DNA of 64,000 nt, from positions 1,364,001 to 1,428,000 of the forward strand of contig NZ_CP102250.1 of the NCBI RefSeq assembly GCF_025144995.1, written 5' to 3'. Shown here one piece after another: positions 36,153 through 44,933 of this stretch. Every line of letters starts with the position of its first letter. The stretch's first letter is position 1. A model generated the notes under the pieces. That model made no database searches and had not been told where the DNA came from. It was given only the letters and a program-made list of their open reading frames with translations. The DNA comes from Alistipes indistinctus YIT 12060. GTDB lineage: Bacteria; Bacteroidota; Bacteroidia; Bacteroidales; Rikenellaceae. The position numbers and the translations under genes are program-made.

Positions 36153-38381
36153 ATGAACCGACTAATCCGAACAGGCATCCTCGCAGCTTTAGGTGCCTTG
36201 GCCTGCATCCAGTTGTACGCCCAACCCGCATCGTTCCAACGCGCCGTACCGGTTTGGGTAAACGGCCAACAGAACACGCCAAACCTGACCGCCAGTTTCC
36301 GCGTCTGCATCCCTTGGAACGGCCAATCACAGACACAGCTGCGCCTGGCCGCGCACAGCGATTACCGGGCCTATGTAAACGGCGTTTTCCTGGGCCACGG
36401 CCCCTGCGTAGCCGGCAAAGGTTTTTACCGCATCGACGAATACGACCTGAACCCGTACCTGAAATCCGGCGACAACCTAATCGCCCTCGAGGTAGCGGGC
36501 TATAATATCCCGAACTTTTACATCATGAACGCACCGTCGTTCCTGCAGGCCGAGATCACTTCCGACGGGACAGTAGTAGCCGCCACGACATCCGGATCCT
36601 GGAGCAAAGAGGGCAAACCGTTCGAAGGGGCCGTGCTGGGACAGCGTTTAGAAGAGGCACCCAAATTCAGCTACCAACGCACTCATCGTGAGCTTTACAA
36701 ACTCACCCCGGATTACAATTCCTGGCTGACCGATCCCGCATCGCCATTGTTCAAGCCGGCCGCTTTGGAGCAGACCGACCACAAGAACCTGATCGCCCGG
36801 CGGGTGAAATACCCTGATTACACGATCCGCCGCTACACGGAAAGCCTTCCGAACAATGTCTACAAATTCGAATGCAACTCCACAGGCTTTATCGGGGCTA
36901 AATTCGATGTCCGCACCCCTTCGAAAATCGTTTTCCTGTGGGATGAACTGCTGACCAACGGGGGAATCAAACGGCGCATGTCGTTCGACGGACGGATGGA
37001 GTACGAACTGGCACCGGGCACATACGAACTCGAATCGTTCGAACCCTACACGCTCCAATACCTGCAAGTAATCGTCGAAAAAGGCGATTGCAAGGTGAGC
37101 GATTTTTACATCCGCCAGTATGTGAATTCGGATGTTGCGCGCGCCTCGTTCTCGTGCGACAACGGAGGAATCAACAAAATTTACAAAGCGGCCGTGGAGA
37201 CTTACAAGCAAAATGCCTTGGACATTTTCATGGACTGTCCGTCCCGAGAGCGAGCCGGATGGCTGTGCGATAGTTATTTCACGGCGCGAGTCGCTTTCGA
37301 TCTTTCGGGCAACCACTTGATCGAAACCAATTTCCTCGAGAATTACCTGCTTCCGGAGAAATTCATGAACATCCCGCAGGGAATGCTCCCGATGTGCTAT
37401 CCTTCGGATCACGTCAACGGCAATTTCATCCCCAACTGGGCCATGTGGTTCGTGATCGAACTGGAAGAGTACCTCGCACGCAGCAACGACCGGCAAATGA
37501 TCAAAGCACTCGAACCGAAGGTAAACGCACTGCTCGACTATTTCGCCCGATACGAGAACGAGGACGAGCTGCTCGAGAACCTGGAAAAGTGGGTTTTCGT
37601 CGAATGGTCGAAAGCGAACGATTTCGTCCAGGATGTCAACTATCCCACCAACATGCTCTATGCAAGAATGCTGGAAGTAGCCGGAAAACTCTACAACCGT
37701 CCCGATCTGCAGCAAAAAGCACAGCGAATCCATGAGACGATCCGCAAACAGGCTTTCGACGGCACCTTCTTCATCGACAACGCGGTCCGGGTCGACGGCG
37801 ATCTGGTCCCGCAGCCGAAAAACCGTACCGAAACCTGCCAATACTATGCATTCTTCCTCGGCACGGCCTCTCCGGAACGTTATCCGAAGCTGTGGAATAT
37901 CCTTTGCTCCGACTTTGGCCCGCAACGCAAACAAACCGGGGCATATTCCGAAATTTATCCGGCGAATGCTTTCATCGGCACTTATCTACGGATGGAGATA
38001 CTCTCCCGTTACGGCTTGGTAAAGCAATTGCTCAACGAATCGGTCGACCAATACCTCTACATGGCCGACCAGACCGGTACGCTGTGGGAAAACCTGACGC
38101 CCACGGCCAGCTGCAACCACGGTTTTGCAGCGCACATCGCGCATGTATTCTACCGCGACCTGCTGGGTCTGGCCAAAATCGATCCGATCCACAAACGCCT
38201 GAATATCGTATTCAATGATTCGGACCTGAAACAATGCAGCGGCACCGTACCCGTCGGCGACGAGGAGATCTCCCTCTCCTGGGAAAAGAAAGGGAAACGG
38301 CTCTATTACACGCTCGACACACCGGCCGGATACGAAATATCCATAGAAAACAAAACCGCACTCAAACCCATTGCACAGTGA
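36153..38381 (+). CDS. Second GH78-like alpha-L-rhamnosidase
   Basis: A 742-residue exported enzyme. The start at 36153 gives the signal peptide 'LIRTGILAALGALACIQLYA'; an in-frame ATG 60 bp upstream would extend it without family support. N-terminal carbohydrate-binding-type beta domains ('LRLAAHSDYRAYVNGVFLGH') are followed by the (alpha/alpha)6 barrel with 'FMDCPSRERAGWLCDSYFTA' near residue 360. Compared with the first GH78 copy, the active-site block reads D-C-P-S-R-E-R instead of D-C-P-E-R-E-R, and the trailing GD is CD. The two genes are divergent in sequence, so they probably act on different linkages. Terminators follow. Confidence 0.85.
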   Translation: MNRLIRTGILAALGALACIQLYAQPASFQRAVPVWVNGQQNTPNLTASFRVCIPWNGQSQTQLRLAAHSDYRAYVNGVFLGHGPCVAGKGFYRIDEYDLNPYLKSGDNLIALEVAGYNIPNFYIMNAPSFLQAEITSDGTVVAATTSGSWSKEGKPFEGAVLGQRLEEAPKFSYQRTHRELYKLTPDYNSWLTDPASPLFKPAALEQTDHKNLIARRVKYPDYTIRRYTESLPNNVYKFECNSTGFIGAKFDVRTPSKIVFLWDELLTNGGIKRRMSFDGRMEYELAPGTYELESFEPYTLQYLQVIVEKGDCKVSDFYIRQYVNSDVARASFSCDNGGINKIYKAAVETYKQNALDIFMDCPSRERAGWLCDSYFTARVAFDLSGNHLIETNFLENYLLPEKFMNIPQGMLPMCYPSDHVNGNFIPNWAMWFVIELEEYLARSNDRQMIKALEPKVNALLDYFARYENEDELLENLEKWVFVEWSKANDFVQDVNYPTNMLYARMLEVAGKLYNRPDLQQKAQRIHETIRKQAFDGTFFIDNAVRVDGDLVPQPKNRTETCQYYAFFLGTASPERYPKLWNILCSDFGPQRKQTGAYSEIYPANAFIGTYLRMEILSRYGLVKQLLNESVDQYLYMADQTGTLWENLTPTASCNHGFAAHIAHVFYRDLLGLAKIDPIHKRLNIVFNDSDLKQCSGTVPVGDEEISLSWEKKGKRLYYTLDTPAGYEISIENKTALKPIAQ

Positions 38382-38395
38382 CAGGGAAATAATCC

Positions 38396-38415
38396 GTCCG
38401 AGTTCAGGCTCGGAC
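38396..38415 (+). terminator. Short hairpin after second GH78 gene
   Basis: A 7-bp stem (GTCCGAG / CTCGGAC) with a 6-nt loop, 15 bp after the stop codon. No long T tract; probably an attenuator or RNA 3'-end stabiliser. Confidence 0.4.
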
Positions 38416-38467
38416 AGATTGTCCAATGATTATTCCTGCAATCCCTACAAATAGGAGCTAATAACGA

Positions 38468-38502
38468 AAAACGGGCTGCATCGGATGCATGCAGCCCGTT
38501 TT
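38468..38502. terminator. Strong terminator between convergent GH78 and AXE1 genes
   Basis: A perfect 14-bp stem (AAAACGGGCTGCAT / ATGCAGCCCGTTTT), 7-nt loop, A/T tracts on both sides. Confidence 0.85.
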
Positions 38503-38623
38503 ATTATTCCCTGGCCAAAGGTGACCTTCGGCAAAACACCAGGACGACTTTACAGATACGACGTTAGCCGATATTTTTAACCGCAAATTTTATCCCGGAT
38601 ACAAAACGGTCACATTGCGAATA

Positions 38624-39910
38624 TTACCGGATTCCGCAATGTTCCTTCAGCCATTTGTTACTGGCTTTAGCCTGTTCGGGATAGATCCAGTGGCCGGAAT
38701 CGAGGTAGAGATGCAACTCCTTCGGTGCGGGAATAACATTGTACGCGGCATACATCGAGGTCGGCGGACATACCACGTCGTTATATCCCCACGTAAACCA
38801 GCCCGGCACTTTCACGCGCTTTGCAAAATTAACCACGTCATAGTAAGAGAGCGCCTCAACCTCTCCGGGTTTAGGCTGCTTTTCACGGAAATAGTGCGGC
38901 CATCCGCCGGCGCGGTGGTTCAGATAACCGGCAAAGTCACACAATGCCGGATGGTTGAGGGCCATAAACCGAATCCGGGGATCGAGCGCAGTCGTTACGA
39001 TCGACAGTGCCCCTCCCTGGCTGCCTCCGGTTACACCTATGGTCTTACCGTCGAACTCGGGCAGCGAACAGAGAAAATCCACCGCACGGACACATCCGGT
39101 ATAAACCCGCTTGTAATAGTGTTCATCCCGGTCATTCATGCTATAACGCCAATATCCGCTCAGCGCCGCACTGCCCAGATCGCGGTACACTCCGTCAGGC
39201 ATATCCACAGGTACGCCGTGAATCCCGATCTGCAAAGTAATGATGCTGTCCCCGAGATTGAAACCCTGGCGTCCGCGGACACCGGCACCCGGCACCCACA
39301 GTACGGCAGGATATTTCCCTTCTTTCTTCGGCATCATCAGGATGCCATAGATCCGCGAACCGGGACGTTCGTTCTGAAAACTGACCTGATAAACATTCTG
39401 AGTCGGCGTGCAACGCTCCGGCAATAATGTCACAATCGGATCGAGCGGAGTTTTACGGGCCTGAGCGAGTGCATCGGTCCAAAAAGCGTCGAAATCGGCA
39501 GGTTCGGGCGATGTCGGACGGATCTGATCTTCGCTGAACGCCACCGTCGCCAAACCCTCGTAGGTATAACCGTCTTTTTTTGCCACCACGCGGCAACGTG
39601 CGAATCCCGGCTCGGTCATCTTCGCCTTCAGCGTCATTTTGCCGTCTTTGAGCACGACTCCTTCTTTCTTAACAGTAGGAAAAAATTCAGGCCCCACTTC
39701 GTAATCCACCGTTATCCCTTTAACAGGATTGGCCGCTTCAAGCACCTGTACCGTAAAAACGGCTTCATCGCCCACTTTATACTTCCAATCGGGGCGGTCG
39801 GGCGATACCACCACGTTAACCAGTTTCTGCGACGGCTGGGCAACTGCGGGAATATTGATTCCCAACGCACACACCAACAGACACAGCGAACACAACAACA
39901 CTTTTTTCAT
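38624..39910 (-). CDS. Exported acetyl-xylan esterase (AXE1/CE7 family)
   Basis: A 428-residue exported esterase (an ATG two codons upstream is also possible). Signal peptide residues 1-25 (VLLCSLCLLVCALGINIPAV). Residues 30-130 form an immunoglobulin-like N-terminal domain ('DYEVGPEFFPTVKKEGVVLK'). The catalytic domain is AXE1-like: 'FDAFWTDALAQARKTPLDPI', 'VLWVPGAGVRGRQGF', nucleophile in 'IGVTGGSQGGALSIV', Asp in 'WGYNDVVCPPTS' and His in 'LDSGHWIYPEQ'. It would deacetylate oligosaccharides and fits the nearby rhamnosidases and esterase. Confidence 0.88.
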   Translation of the reverse strand: MKKVLLCSLCLLVCALGINIPAVAQPSQKLVNVVVSPDRPDWKYKVGDEAVFTVQVLEAANPVKGITVDYEVGPEFFPTVKKEGVVLKDGKMTLKAKMTEPGFARCRVVAKKDGYTYEGLATVAFSEDQIRPTSPEPADFDAFWTDALAQARKTPLDPIVTLLPERCTPTQNVYQVSFQNERPGSRIYGILMMPKKEGKYPAVLWVPGAGVRGRQGFNLGDSIITLQIGIHGVPVDMPDGVYRDLGSAALSGYWRYSMNDRDEHYYKRVYTGCVRAVDFLCSLPEFDGKTIGVTGGSQGGALSIVTTALDPRIRFMALNHPALCDFAGYLNHRAGGWPHYFREKQPKPGEVEALSYYDVVNFAKRVKVPGWFTWGYNDVVCPPTSMYAAYNVIPAPKELHLYLDSGHWIYPEQAKASNKWLKEHCGIR

Positions 39911-39916
39911 ATTCAT

Positions 39917-40233
39917 TCGTAGGTTTTGATTCGATCTTACGAAGTTACAAAAAAGAGCATGTTATTCGTACACCTGATATCAAAAATCCGATTTTGACCT
40001 TTGGCTGGAGGGTTTATAAAATGGAGTGGAGGCAATCAACCAGGCTTTCACCTTATCACAAATCTCCTCCGACCAGCCGATCGAGTAAAAGCTGTGATTC
40101 GCGTCAGACACCACAACATATTTAATAAAGTCCCCTCACAGAAATTTTCGTATTCCAAATCCCGGAACTCTCATATTTACAACAATATTTTATTGTATTT
40201 ATATTGCAATAAATATAAACGAAAGTCCTTCCG
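39917..40233. other. Intergenic region with gene remnant
   Basis: Besides the hydrolase remnant, this region is A/T-rich toward 40200, with no clear promoter, repeat or RNA. It separates the AXE1-type esterase from exbD, both on the minus strand. Confidence 0.4.
39980..40135 (-). pseudogene. Remnant of an alpha/beta-hydrolase C-terminus
   Basis: On the minus strand a 51-codon open stretch ends at TGA (39980-39982) and reads 'FIKYVVVSDANHSFYSIGWS' then 'EEICDKVKAWLIASTPFYK'. The 'H-S-F ... W ... V-x-x-W-L' pattern is what follows the catalytic His in many alpha/beta hydrolases. The frame is closed by a TGA just upstream of codon 1, and there is no room for a full gene before exbD. It therefore looks like the leftover end of a deleted gene. 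The call depends on a short stretch. Confidence 0.45.
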
Positions 40234-40653
40234 TTAAGTTTTATCCACGAAAAGCAGGGTTTTTACATGCAATTTATTACCGATATCGACCAGATCGATC
40301 ACATCCTGAACATTCAGGGACTTATCGGCCTGCAACAGTACGACATATTCGACGGCCTTGCCGTCCGGGGTCGTGTTGTTTTTAAGAATCGCCGAAAGCC
40401 GGGATTCGATCTCTCCGAATCCGACCTTCTGGTCATCGATATAATATTGCCGGTCGCCGGTAACGACCAGCATGATGTTTTTCTTGACAGCTACCTGTTC
40501 CGCCGTGCTCGAATGCGGCAGCAGCACCTTCAATGCCATCGGCGTGACCATCGTGGAGATGATCAGGAAAAACAGCAGCAGGAAAAACATGATGTCGTTG
40601 AGCGAAGCGGTATACACCTCCGCAATACCCGTTTTGCGCCTCTCGATTTTCAT
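40234..40653 (-). CDS. exbD: ExbD/TolR-family proton-channel component
   Basis: A 139-residue inner-membrane protein, one N-terminal helix (residues about 20-42, 'IMFFLLLFFLIISTMV') followed by a periplasmic domain. The conserved Asp of the channel is in 'SLNDIMFFLLLF'. With ExbB it would convert the proton gradient into motion for TonB-dependent uptake or a Tol-like role. It begins 4 bp after exbB ends, a classic pair. No TonB gene is adjacent. The residue after the TM helix reads 'LPHSSTAEQVA', as in the single-ExbD Bacteroidetes type. Confidence 0.88.
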   Translation of the reverse strand: MKIERRKTGIAEVYTASLNDIMFFLLLFFLIISTMVTPMALKVLLPHSSTAEQVAVKKNIMLVVTGDRQYYIDDQKVGFGEIESRLSAILKNNTTPDGKAVEYVVLLQADKSLNVQDVIDLVDIGNKLHVKTLLFVDKT

Positions 40654-40657
40654 CGCC

Positions 40658-41368
40658 TTACGAGCTATAACCGTTGAACACCCCCGAACGGCTGACCGAC
40701 CGGATAGCCTTCAATCCCTCGTTCACCGTCACATCCATCTGCAACACGACCTTGTCGATCCTGCCGTTCAGCAATGAATAGCCGCTGTAGGCAATAATAC
40801 CTACCAGCAGGCCGGTCCCCGAGCAGATCATCTTCTCATACAATCCGTTCGAAATGGTCGAGATGTCCAACTGGCCGGAAAGCGAAATATCGTAAAAGAT
40901 ACGGATCACCCCGAAAATCGTCCCGAGGAATCCCAGCATCGGTGCTACCGACGCGGTAATCGCCAGGTAATTCAACCCCTTTTCGAGCCGGGCAATCTGC
41001 ATGCGGGACTCCACCTGCATCGATTCTTCCACATCCTGCATCGACCCGTTATCGTCTTTCAGACCCGCCGCAATCACGTTGAAAGCGGGATTGTTCCTTT
41101 CACCGGCAAATTTCACGGCCTTATCCGTATCTCCTTCGTAAATCAGGCGCAACAGATAGGCCAGCGCCCGGTTATCGCTCTTGTCCAGTTTCCGGAGAAA
41201 ATGCCACTTGTCGGCAATGAGGAATATGGCGAGCCCCGCCAACAAGAAAATCGGGATCAGGATCACGCCGCCTTTGGCCATCAGGCTGAAATAGCTTTCG
41301 CCGTGTGCGGCGACAGGATCGGTCCCAACCGCTGGGGCAGCTTGCAACAACATGGAGAACAACCACAT
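40658..41368 (-). CDS. exbB: MotA/TolQ/ExbB-family proton-channel protein
   Basis: A 236-residue inner-membrane protein with three helices (about residues 1-15, a second at 30-48 'VILIPIFLLAGLAIFLIAD', and the C-terminal pair). The family core is 'LAITASVAPMLGFLGTIFGV' followed by a helix with 'GTGLLVGIIAYSGYSLL'. The start at 41368 gives a first residue near the first membrane helix; longer starts add a Cys-rich tail with no support. It pairs with ExbD directly downstream and is preceded by the XylR-type regulator on the same strand. Confidence 0.88.
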   Translation of the reverse strand: MWLFSMLLQAAPAVGTDPVAAHGESYFSLMAKGGVILIPIFLLAGLAIFLIADKWHFLRKLDKSDNRALAYLLRLIYEGDTDKAVKFAGERNNPAFNVIAAGLKDDNGSMQDVEESMQVESRMQIARLEKGLNYLAITASVAPMLGFLGTIFGVIRIFYDISLSGQLDISTISNGLYEKMICSGTGLLVGIIAYSGYSLLNGRIDKVVLQMDVTVNEGLKAIRSVSRSGVFNGYSS

Positions 41369-41486
41369 AATCAGTAAAATTTCATAAAGTTTTGCAAACA
41401 GGCAAATCCGGCACTGCAACTGAATGTCGACAAAGTTAACTGTGCAACGGTCATTTATAATGCCATAACCAAAACTTCACGATAAT

Positions 41487-42665
41487 TTAAAATTGCGTAG
41501 TATCCCCCCGGCGGTGCACACCGTACTTTCGCCTGTAGGCGGAAGGGGTCATCTGCTTAAACTTGCAGAAGACCCGCGAAAGGTTCTTGCAGTCGTCGAA
41601 ACCGCAGGAAAAGGCGATATCCTTCACGGCGCGGCGCGTCGAAATCAACTGCCGTGCGAAATGGTCGATCCGGTAACGCTGGATGAATTGATACAGGGTC
41701 AGACCGGTATTTTGCTTGAAACGTTTTTCGAGAATGCGCCGCGAGAGCGGAATCCGCTCCAACAGGTCGTTCACAGACAAACGCGTAGCATAATTCTGTT
41801 CGATATAAGCCACTGTTTGCAAGATATAGGGATCCTCGATCACATACTTCTGCGTGGATTGGCGTTCGACCACCTGCAATGCTCCGACCGAAATGTTATA
41901 AGGAGCTTCGATCCGCTTGCGGATCAATTGATGGAGCGTATGTCCCGCCATGTAGCCCCCGTTTTCGACATCGAGCATGATCGAAGAGAGTTGCGGGGAA
42001 GCGATATTGCACAGCAGTTCGTCGTTATCGACCCCGAGAATCGACACCTCTTCGGGAACCCGGATGCTGAAAATCTGGCAGGTTTCGGAGACCTGCAGCG
42101 CAAATTGGTCGTCACAGGCAAACAAACCCACCGGTTTCGGCAACGAAAGCAGCCACTGTCCCAATGACTCGAGATCATAATTCCACGCCTCGCGCATCGG
42201 CGAACTTTCGAGGAACTGATAGGCCCTGTAACCGCGCTGCTCCAGTTCGAGCCGGAACCCTTCGCCGCGCTCCCGCGCCCAGACCGTATCCGTAATTCCG
42301 TAATAGGCAAAATTATAGTAACCCTTACGCAGAAAGAAATCGGCGGCAATGCGTCCCGTCCCGATATAATCGCCCGTCAGGTTGCAAACGCCGGAGATAC
42401 GGTCCTGGTAGTTTTGCACGATGATGGGAATCTTCAGGTCCCTCAGCAACTTGATATCCACATCCCCGAGTTGCGCGACGATTGCGTCTGCACCCCATTT
42501 TTTCGCCCACTCGACCACGCCTTTGTCGCCATGCAGCATCCGGTAGGAAAGCGGCATGCGGTAAAAAGTCCAACCCCCGACCTGCTGCGAATAGCGGACA
42601 ATGCCCCGAAGCAGGTTACGGCCATAGCCGCTCGAAAAATCAGTAAGGACCAGGACCCGGATCAT
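41487..42665 (-). CDS. XylR-like transcriptional regulator (LacI-type sensor, AraC-type DNA binding)
   Basis: A 392-residue cytoplasmic activator. Residues 1-280 are a periplasmic-binding-protein-like sugar sensor ('YRAYQFLESSPMREAWNYDL', 'KPVGLFACDDQFALQVSE', 'EVSILGVDNDELLCNIASPQ', all LacI/RbsB-type). The last 100 residues form an AraC double helix-turn-helix ('LSVNDLLERIPLSRRILEKR', then 'KDIAFSCGFDDCKNLSRVFC'). XylR of E. coli has this architecture and binds xylose; the ligand here cannot be read from sequence. It overlaps none of its neighbours but starts 7 bp after the oxidoreductase gene that precedes it in transcription, so it may be in the same operon and could control it. Confidence 0.88.
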   Translation of the reverse strand: MIRVLVLTDFSSGYGRNLLRGIVRYSQQVGGWTFYRMPLSYRMLHGDKGVVEWAKKWGADAIVAQLGDVDIKLLRDLKIPIIVQNYQDRISGVCNLTGDYIGTGRIAADFFLRKGYYNFAYYGITDTVWARERGEGFRLELEQRGYRAYQFLESSPMREAWNYDLESLGQWLLSLPKPVGLFACDDQFALQVSETCQIFSIRVPEEVSILGVDNDELLCNIASPQLSSIMLDVENGGYMAGHTLHQLIRKRIEAPYNISVGALQVVERQSTQKYVIEDPYILQTVAYIEQNYATRLSVNDLLERIPLSRRILEKRFKQNTGLTLYQFIQRYRIDHFARQLISTRRAVKDIAFSCGFDDCKNLSRVFCKFKQMTPSAYRRKYGVHRRGDTTQF

Positions 42666-42672
42666 CGGCTAT

Positions 42673-43959
42673 CTACAAATAAGGAATGACATACTCTTGG
42701 GGGAATTCGACGATCCGGTGCTCCTCCATGGCCTGCAGGCCGAGCAGGGCCAGTACGGCTGCATAATAAGACTCTTCGACAAGGTTCGGCGCCTGCTTGC
42801 CGGTAATGACCGAACGGCAGTAGGCCGCGATCATTTCTTCCGACCCGTCCCCCGAAGCGCCGACCATGCTCGCCCCGTTATGCACTGCCGCAGACGAAAC
42901 GATCGGTTCACCCGGATCATTCGAGCCGAGTTCGGGTGCCCAACTCGTCCCCGCAAAAACGGAATTGTCGAACACTCCCTGCTCGATCTGACCGATCAGT
43001 TGGCGGATCCCTGTTTTCGGACGGGGCTCCTCGTGATAGAGGCGGTCGCGGGAGAGTTCGAGCGTTCCTTTCGAGCCGAGCACCTGCTCGTCCATCCCGT
43101 AACGTTTGTTCGCAATCACCGAATCGAAACTCATCTTCACCCCGTTGGGATAATGGTAAATGGTCGACACGCTGTCGTATACGTCGCGGCCGTCCTTCCA
43201 ATAGACGATATCGCCGCTGCCGGTAATGTAATCGGGCAGCGAACGCAGAATCCACGTGCCGTTCTGCAAGTGGTGGCATCCCAACTCGGTCATCAATCCG
43301 CACGACGTGTCGCGGTAGAGCCGCCAGTTGATCAGCCGCTCGAACTCAGGAGACGGAACCGGACGCCGCCAGTCGTTATTGCGGAACCAGAAGTTACGCA
43401 GCGCGACGATCTGGCCGATCTCGCCCGAATTGATCAACTCCACGGCCCGGATATATTTTTTATCGAACAGGCGCTGCTGGCCGATATAGAGCACCTTACC
43501 GGTCTCCTTCCAAACATCGTACATCTGCTTGCATTCGTCGACCGTATAGGCCATCGCCTTTTCGCAGAAAACATGCTTGCCGGCGCGCAGTCCCGCAATC
43601 GACAGCGGAGCATGCGACGACAACGGCACCGCGATCACGAGGCCCTGTACATTCGTATCTTTGAGCAGTTCGTCGAAATCGGAATAGCATTTGGCACCGG
43701 GGCAGAGCGCCGCGGCTTCAGCCAGGTGGGGCGGATAGATATCGCACAGCGCGACGATCTCGGCTTCCGGCGTGTTCAGCAGGTTCTGTATATGGTATTG
43801 GCCGCGCGAACCGGTACCGACAATGGCCAACCGCGCCTTTTCACCCGCCACCTCGCGGCGCGCTTCGTCGCTGCACGACTGCAACCACGGAAACATCGCC
43901 AGCAGCACGCCGCTACCGCCGACCAGCCCCAACTCTTTGAGAAACCCTCTTCTGTCCAT
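42673..43959 (-). CDS. Tat-exported Gfo/Idh/MocA oxidoreductase lipoprotein
   Basis: A 428-residue exported NAD(P)-dependent oxidoreductase. The start at 43959 gives a twin-arginine signal (MDRRGFLKELGLVGG) ending with a lipobox (LQSC). The Rossmann fold is visible in 'RLAIVGTGSRGQYHIQNLL'. The residue triad expected after the nucleotide domain is E-K-P; here it reads E-K-A ('KHVFCEKAMAYTVDE'). The C-terminal half has 'SCGLMTELGCHHLQNGTWIL'. Tat export suits a protein that must leave the cell with its cofactor bound. It belongs to a run of similar enzymes in this locus. Substrate unknown. Confidence 0.82.
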   Translation of the reverse strand: MDRRGFLKELGLVGGSGVLLAMFPWLQSCSDEARREVAGEKARLAIVGTGSRGQYHIQNLLNTPEAEIVALCDIYPPHLAEAAALCPGAKCYSDFDELLKDTNVQGLVIAVPLSSHAPLSIAGLRAGKHVFCEKAMAYTVDECKQMYDVWKETGKVLYIGQQRLFDKKYIRAVELINSGEIGQIVALRNFWFRNNDWRRPVPSPEFERLINWRLYRDTSCGLMTELGCHHLQNGTWILRSLPDYITGSGDIVYWKDGRDVYDSVSTIYHYPNGVKMSFDSVIANKRYGMDEQVLGSKGTLELSRDRLYHEEPRPKTGIRQLIGQIEQGVFDNSVFAGTSWAPELGSNDPGEPIVSSAAVHNGASMVGASGDGSEEMIAAYCRSVITGKQAPNLVEESYYAAVLALLGLQAMEEHRIVEFPQEYVIPYL

Positions 43960-44042
43960 AAATTTTTCTGACTGAAAATCTGTTACAGGCCGCCTCCCGC
44001 GCTGTGCGGTCACGGCCGTCTATACTCCGAACGGTTCGCTTA

Positions 44043-44909
44043 TCATGTAATTTCCGTTACGGTAACCGTACCGTCACGATCGCACCCGATCCGCACGGCA
44101 CGGTAATCCGTGTAATTCTCCATAATACCGCTCCATTTCGTTTCGGGAGCCGCGAACAGGGCTGTCGAAAGCACCTCGGCCACCAACGGCGAACGCCCCT
44201 GCACAGCGACGAAACCATCCCGCGCTACATACCCCCCGCTTCCCGGGTCAATAATGTGCCGCGGATGCTCGGGCGTATGTCCCGATATGGAAAGCGCCCC
44301 GTCCCGCAACTTAAAGCCATACGCCTCTTCACCATCCCGGAACGGATTTGCCAACCCGACCGGCCAATGGTCTCCGAACGGATGCACCCCCAGGGCCAGG
44401 ACCGAACTGTTCCCAAAATTGACCAAAGCCGATCCGACCGTCTCTTTGACCAACAATTGTTTGATCCGTTCCAACGCATACCCTTTCGCAAAACCGCCGA
44501 AATCCAACGTCACGCCTGTTCCGGTAAATCGCACAGCATGACGCGAAGGCTGTAACAGATACGCTTCGCCGAAGGGACGTTCCTCCGACTGCACGGCGAT
44601 ATCGAAGCTGCCGCAGGTAGAACGGTTGAACACACGACACATCTCCAAAGCCCCGTAAAGTTCGTCATCGACAGTCGTTTCCCCGCAGGCAGCACTTCGA
44701 TTCATCCTGCTCACCCCGCTCTGCGGATCGAAACGGTTAAATTTCGACTCCAGCACACCGGCCCGCTCATAAATCCTTCGGATCAGCTCCTCGGCCGCAG
44801 GACGTGCGATTCCAGCGATTAAAACTTCACAGAGCGTATGCATGGCCCGGAACGATCCGTACGCCACAGGCATATCGCGATTGGCCGTACTATATTCGAA
44901 TGTCAGCAC
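44043..44909 (-). CDS. apbE: ApbE-like FAD:protein FMN transferase without signal peptide
   Basis: A 288-residue protein of the ApbE family, which attaches FMN covalently to Thr/Ser of flavoproteins. Family text: 'GSFRAMHTLCEVLIAG', 'NRFDPQSGVSRMNR', 'VTLDFGGFAKGYALERIKQL', 'ALVNFGNSSVLALG', 'LSISGHTPEH' and the C-terminal 'AEVLSTALF'. The start codon is GTG, since the frame is closed by the stop of the gene before it. It has no signal peptide or lipobox, while most ApbE are periplasmic lipoproteins. It follows a small membrane protein by 24 bp. No flavinylation motif-bearing protein is obvious nearby. Confidence 0.8.
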   Translation of the reverse strand: MLTFEYSTANRDMPVAYGSFRAMHTLCEVLIAGIARPAAEELIRRIYERAGVLESKFNRFDPQSGVSRMNRSAACGETTVDDELYGALEMCRVFNRSTCGSFDIAVQSEERPFGEAYLLQPSRHAVRFTGTGVTLDFGGFAKGYALERIKQLLVKETVGSALVNFGNSSVLALGVHPFGDHWPVGLANPFRDGEEAYGFKLRDGALSISGHTPEHPRHIIDPGSGGYVARDGFVAVQGRSPLVAEVLSTALFAAPETKWSGIMENYTDYRAVRIGCDRDGTVTVTEIT

Positions 44910-44933
44910 CCTGCCGCTTCCCTGTTTACGCTG

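Noticed and set aside
38615-39427. A 270-residue open frame on the plus strand.
   Set aside because: Antisense to the AXE1-type esterase, which has a complete catalytic triad.
42697-43971. A 424-residue open frame on the plus strand.
   Set aside because: Antisense to the Tat-exported oxidoreductase; the translation has no recognisable family, and the minus-strand gene has clear motifs.
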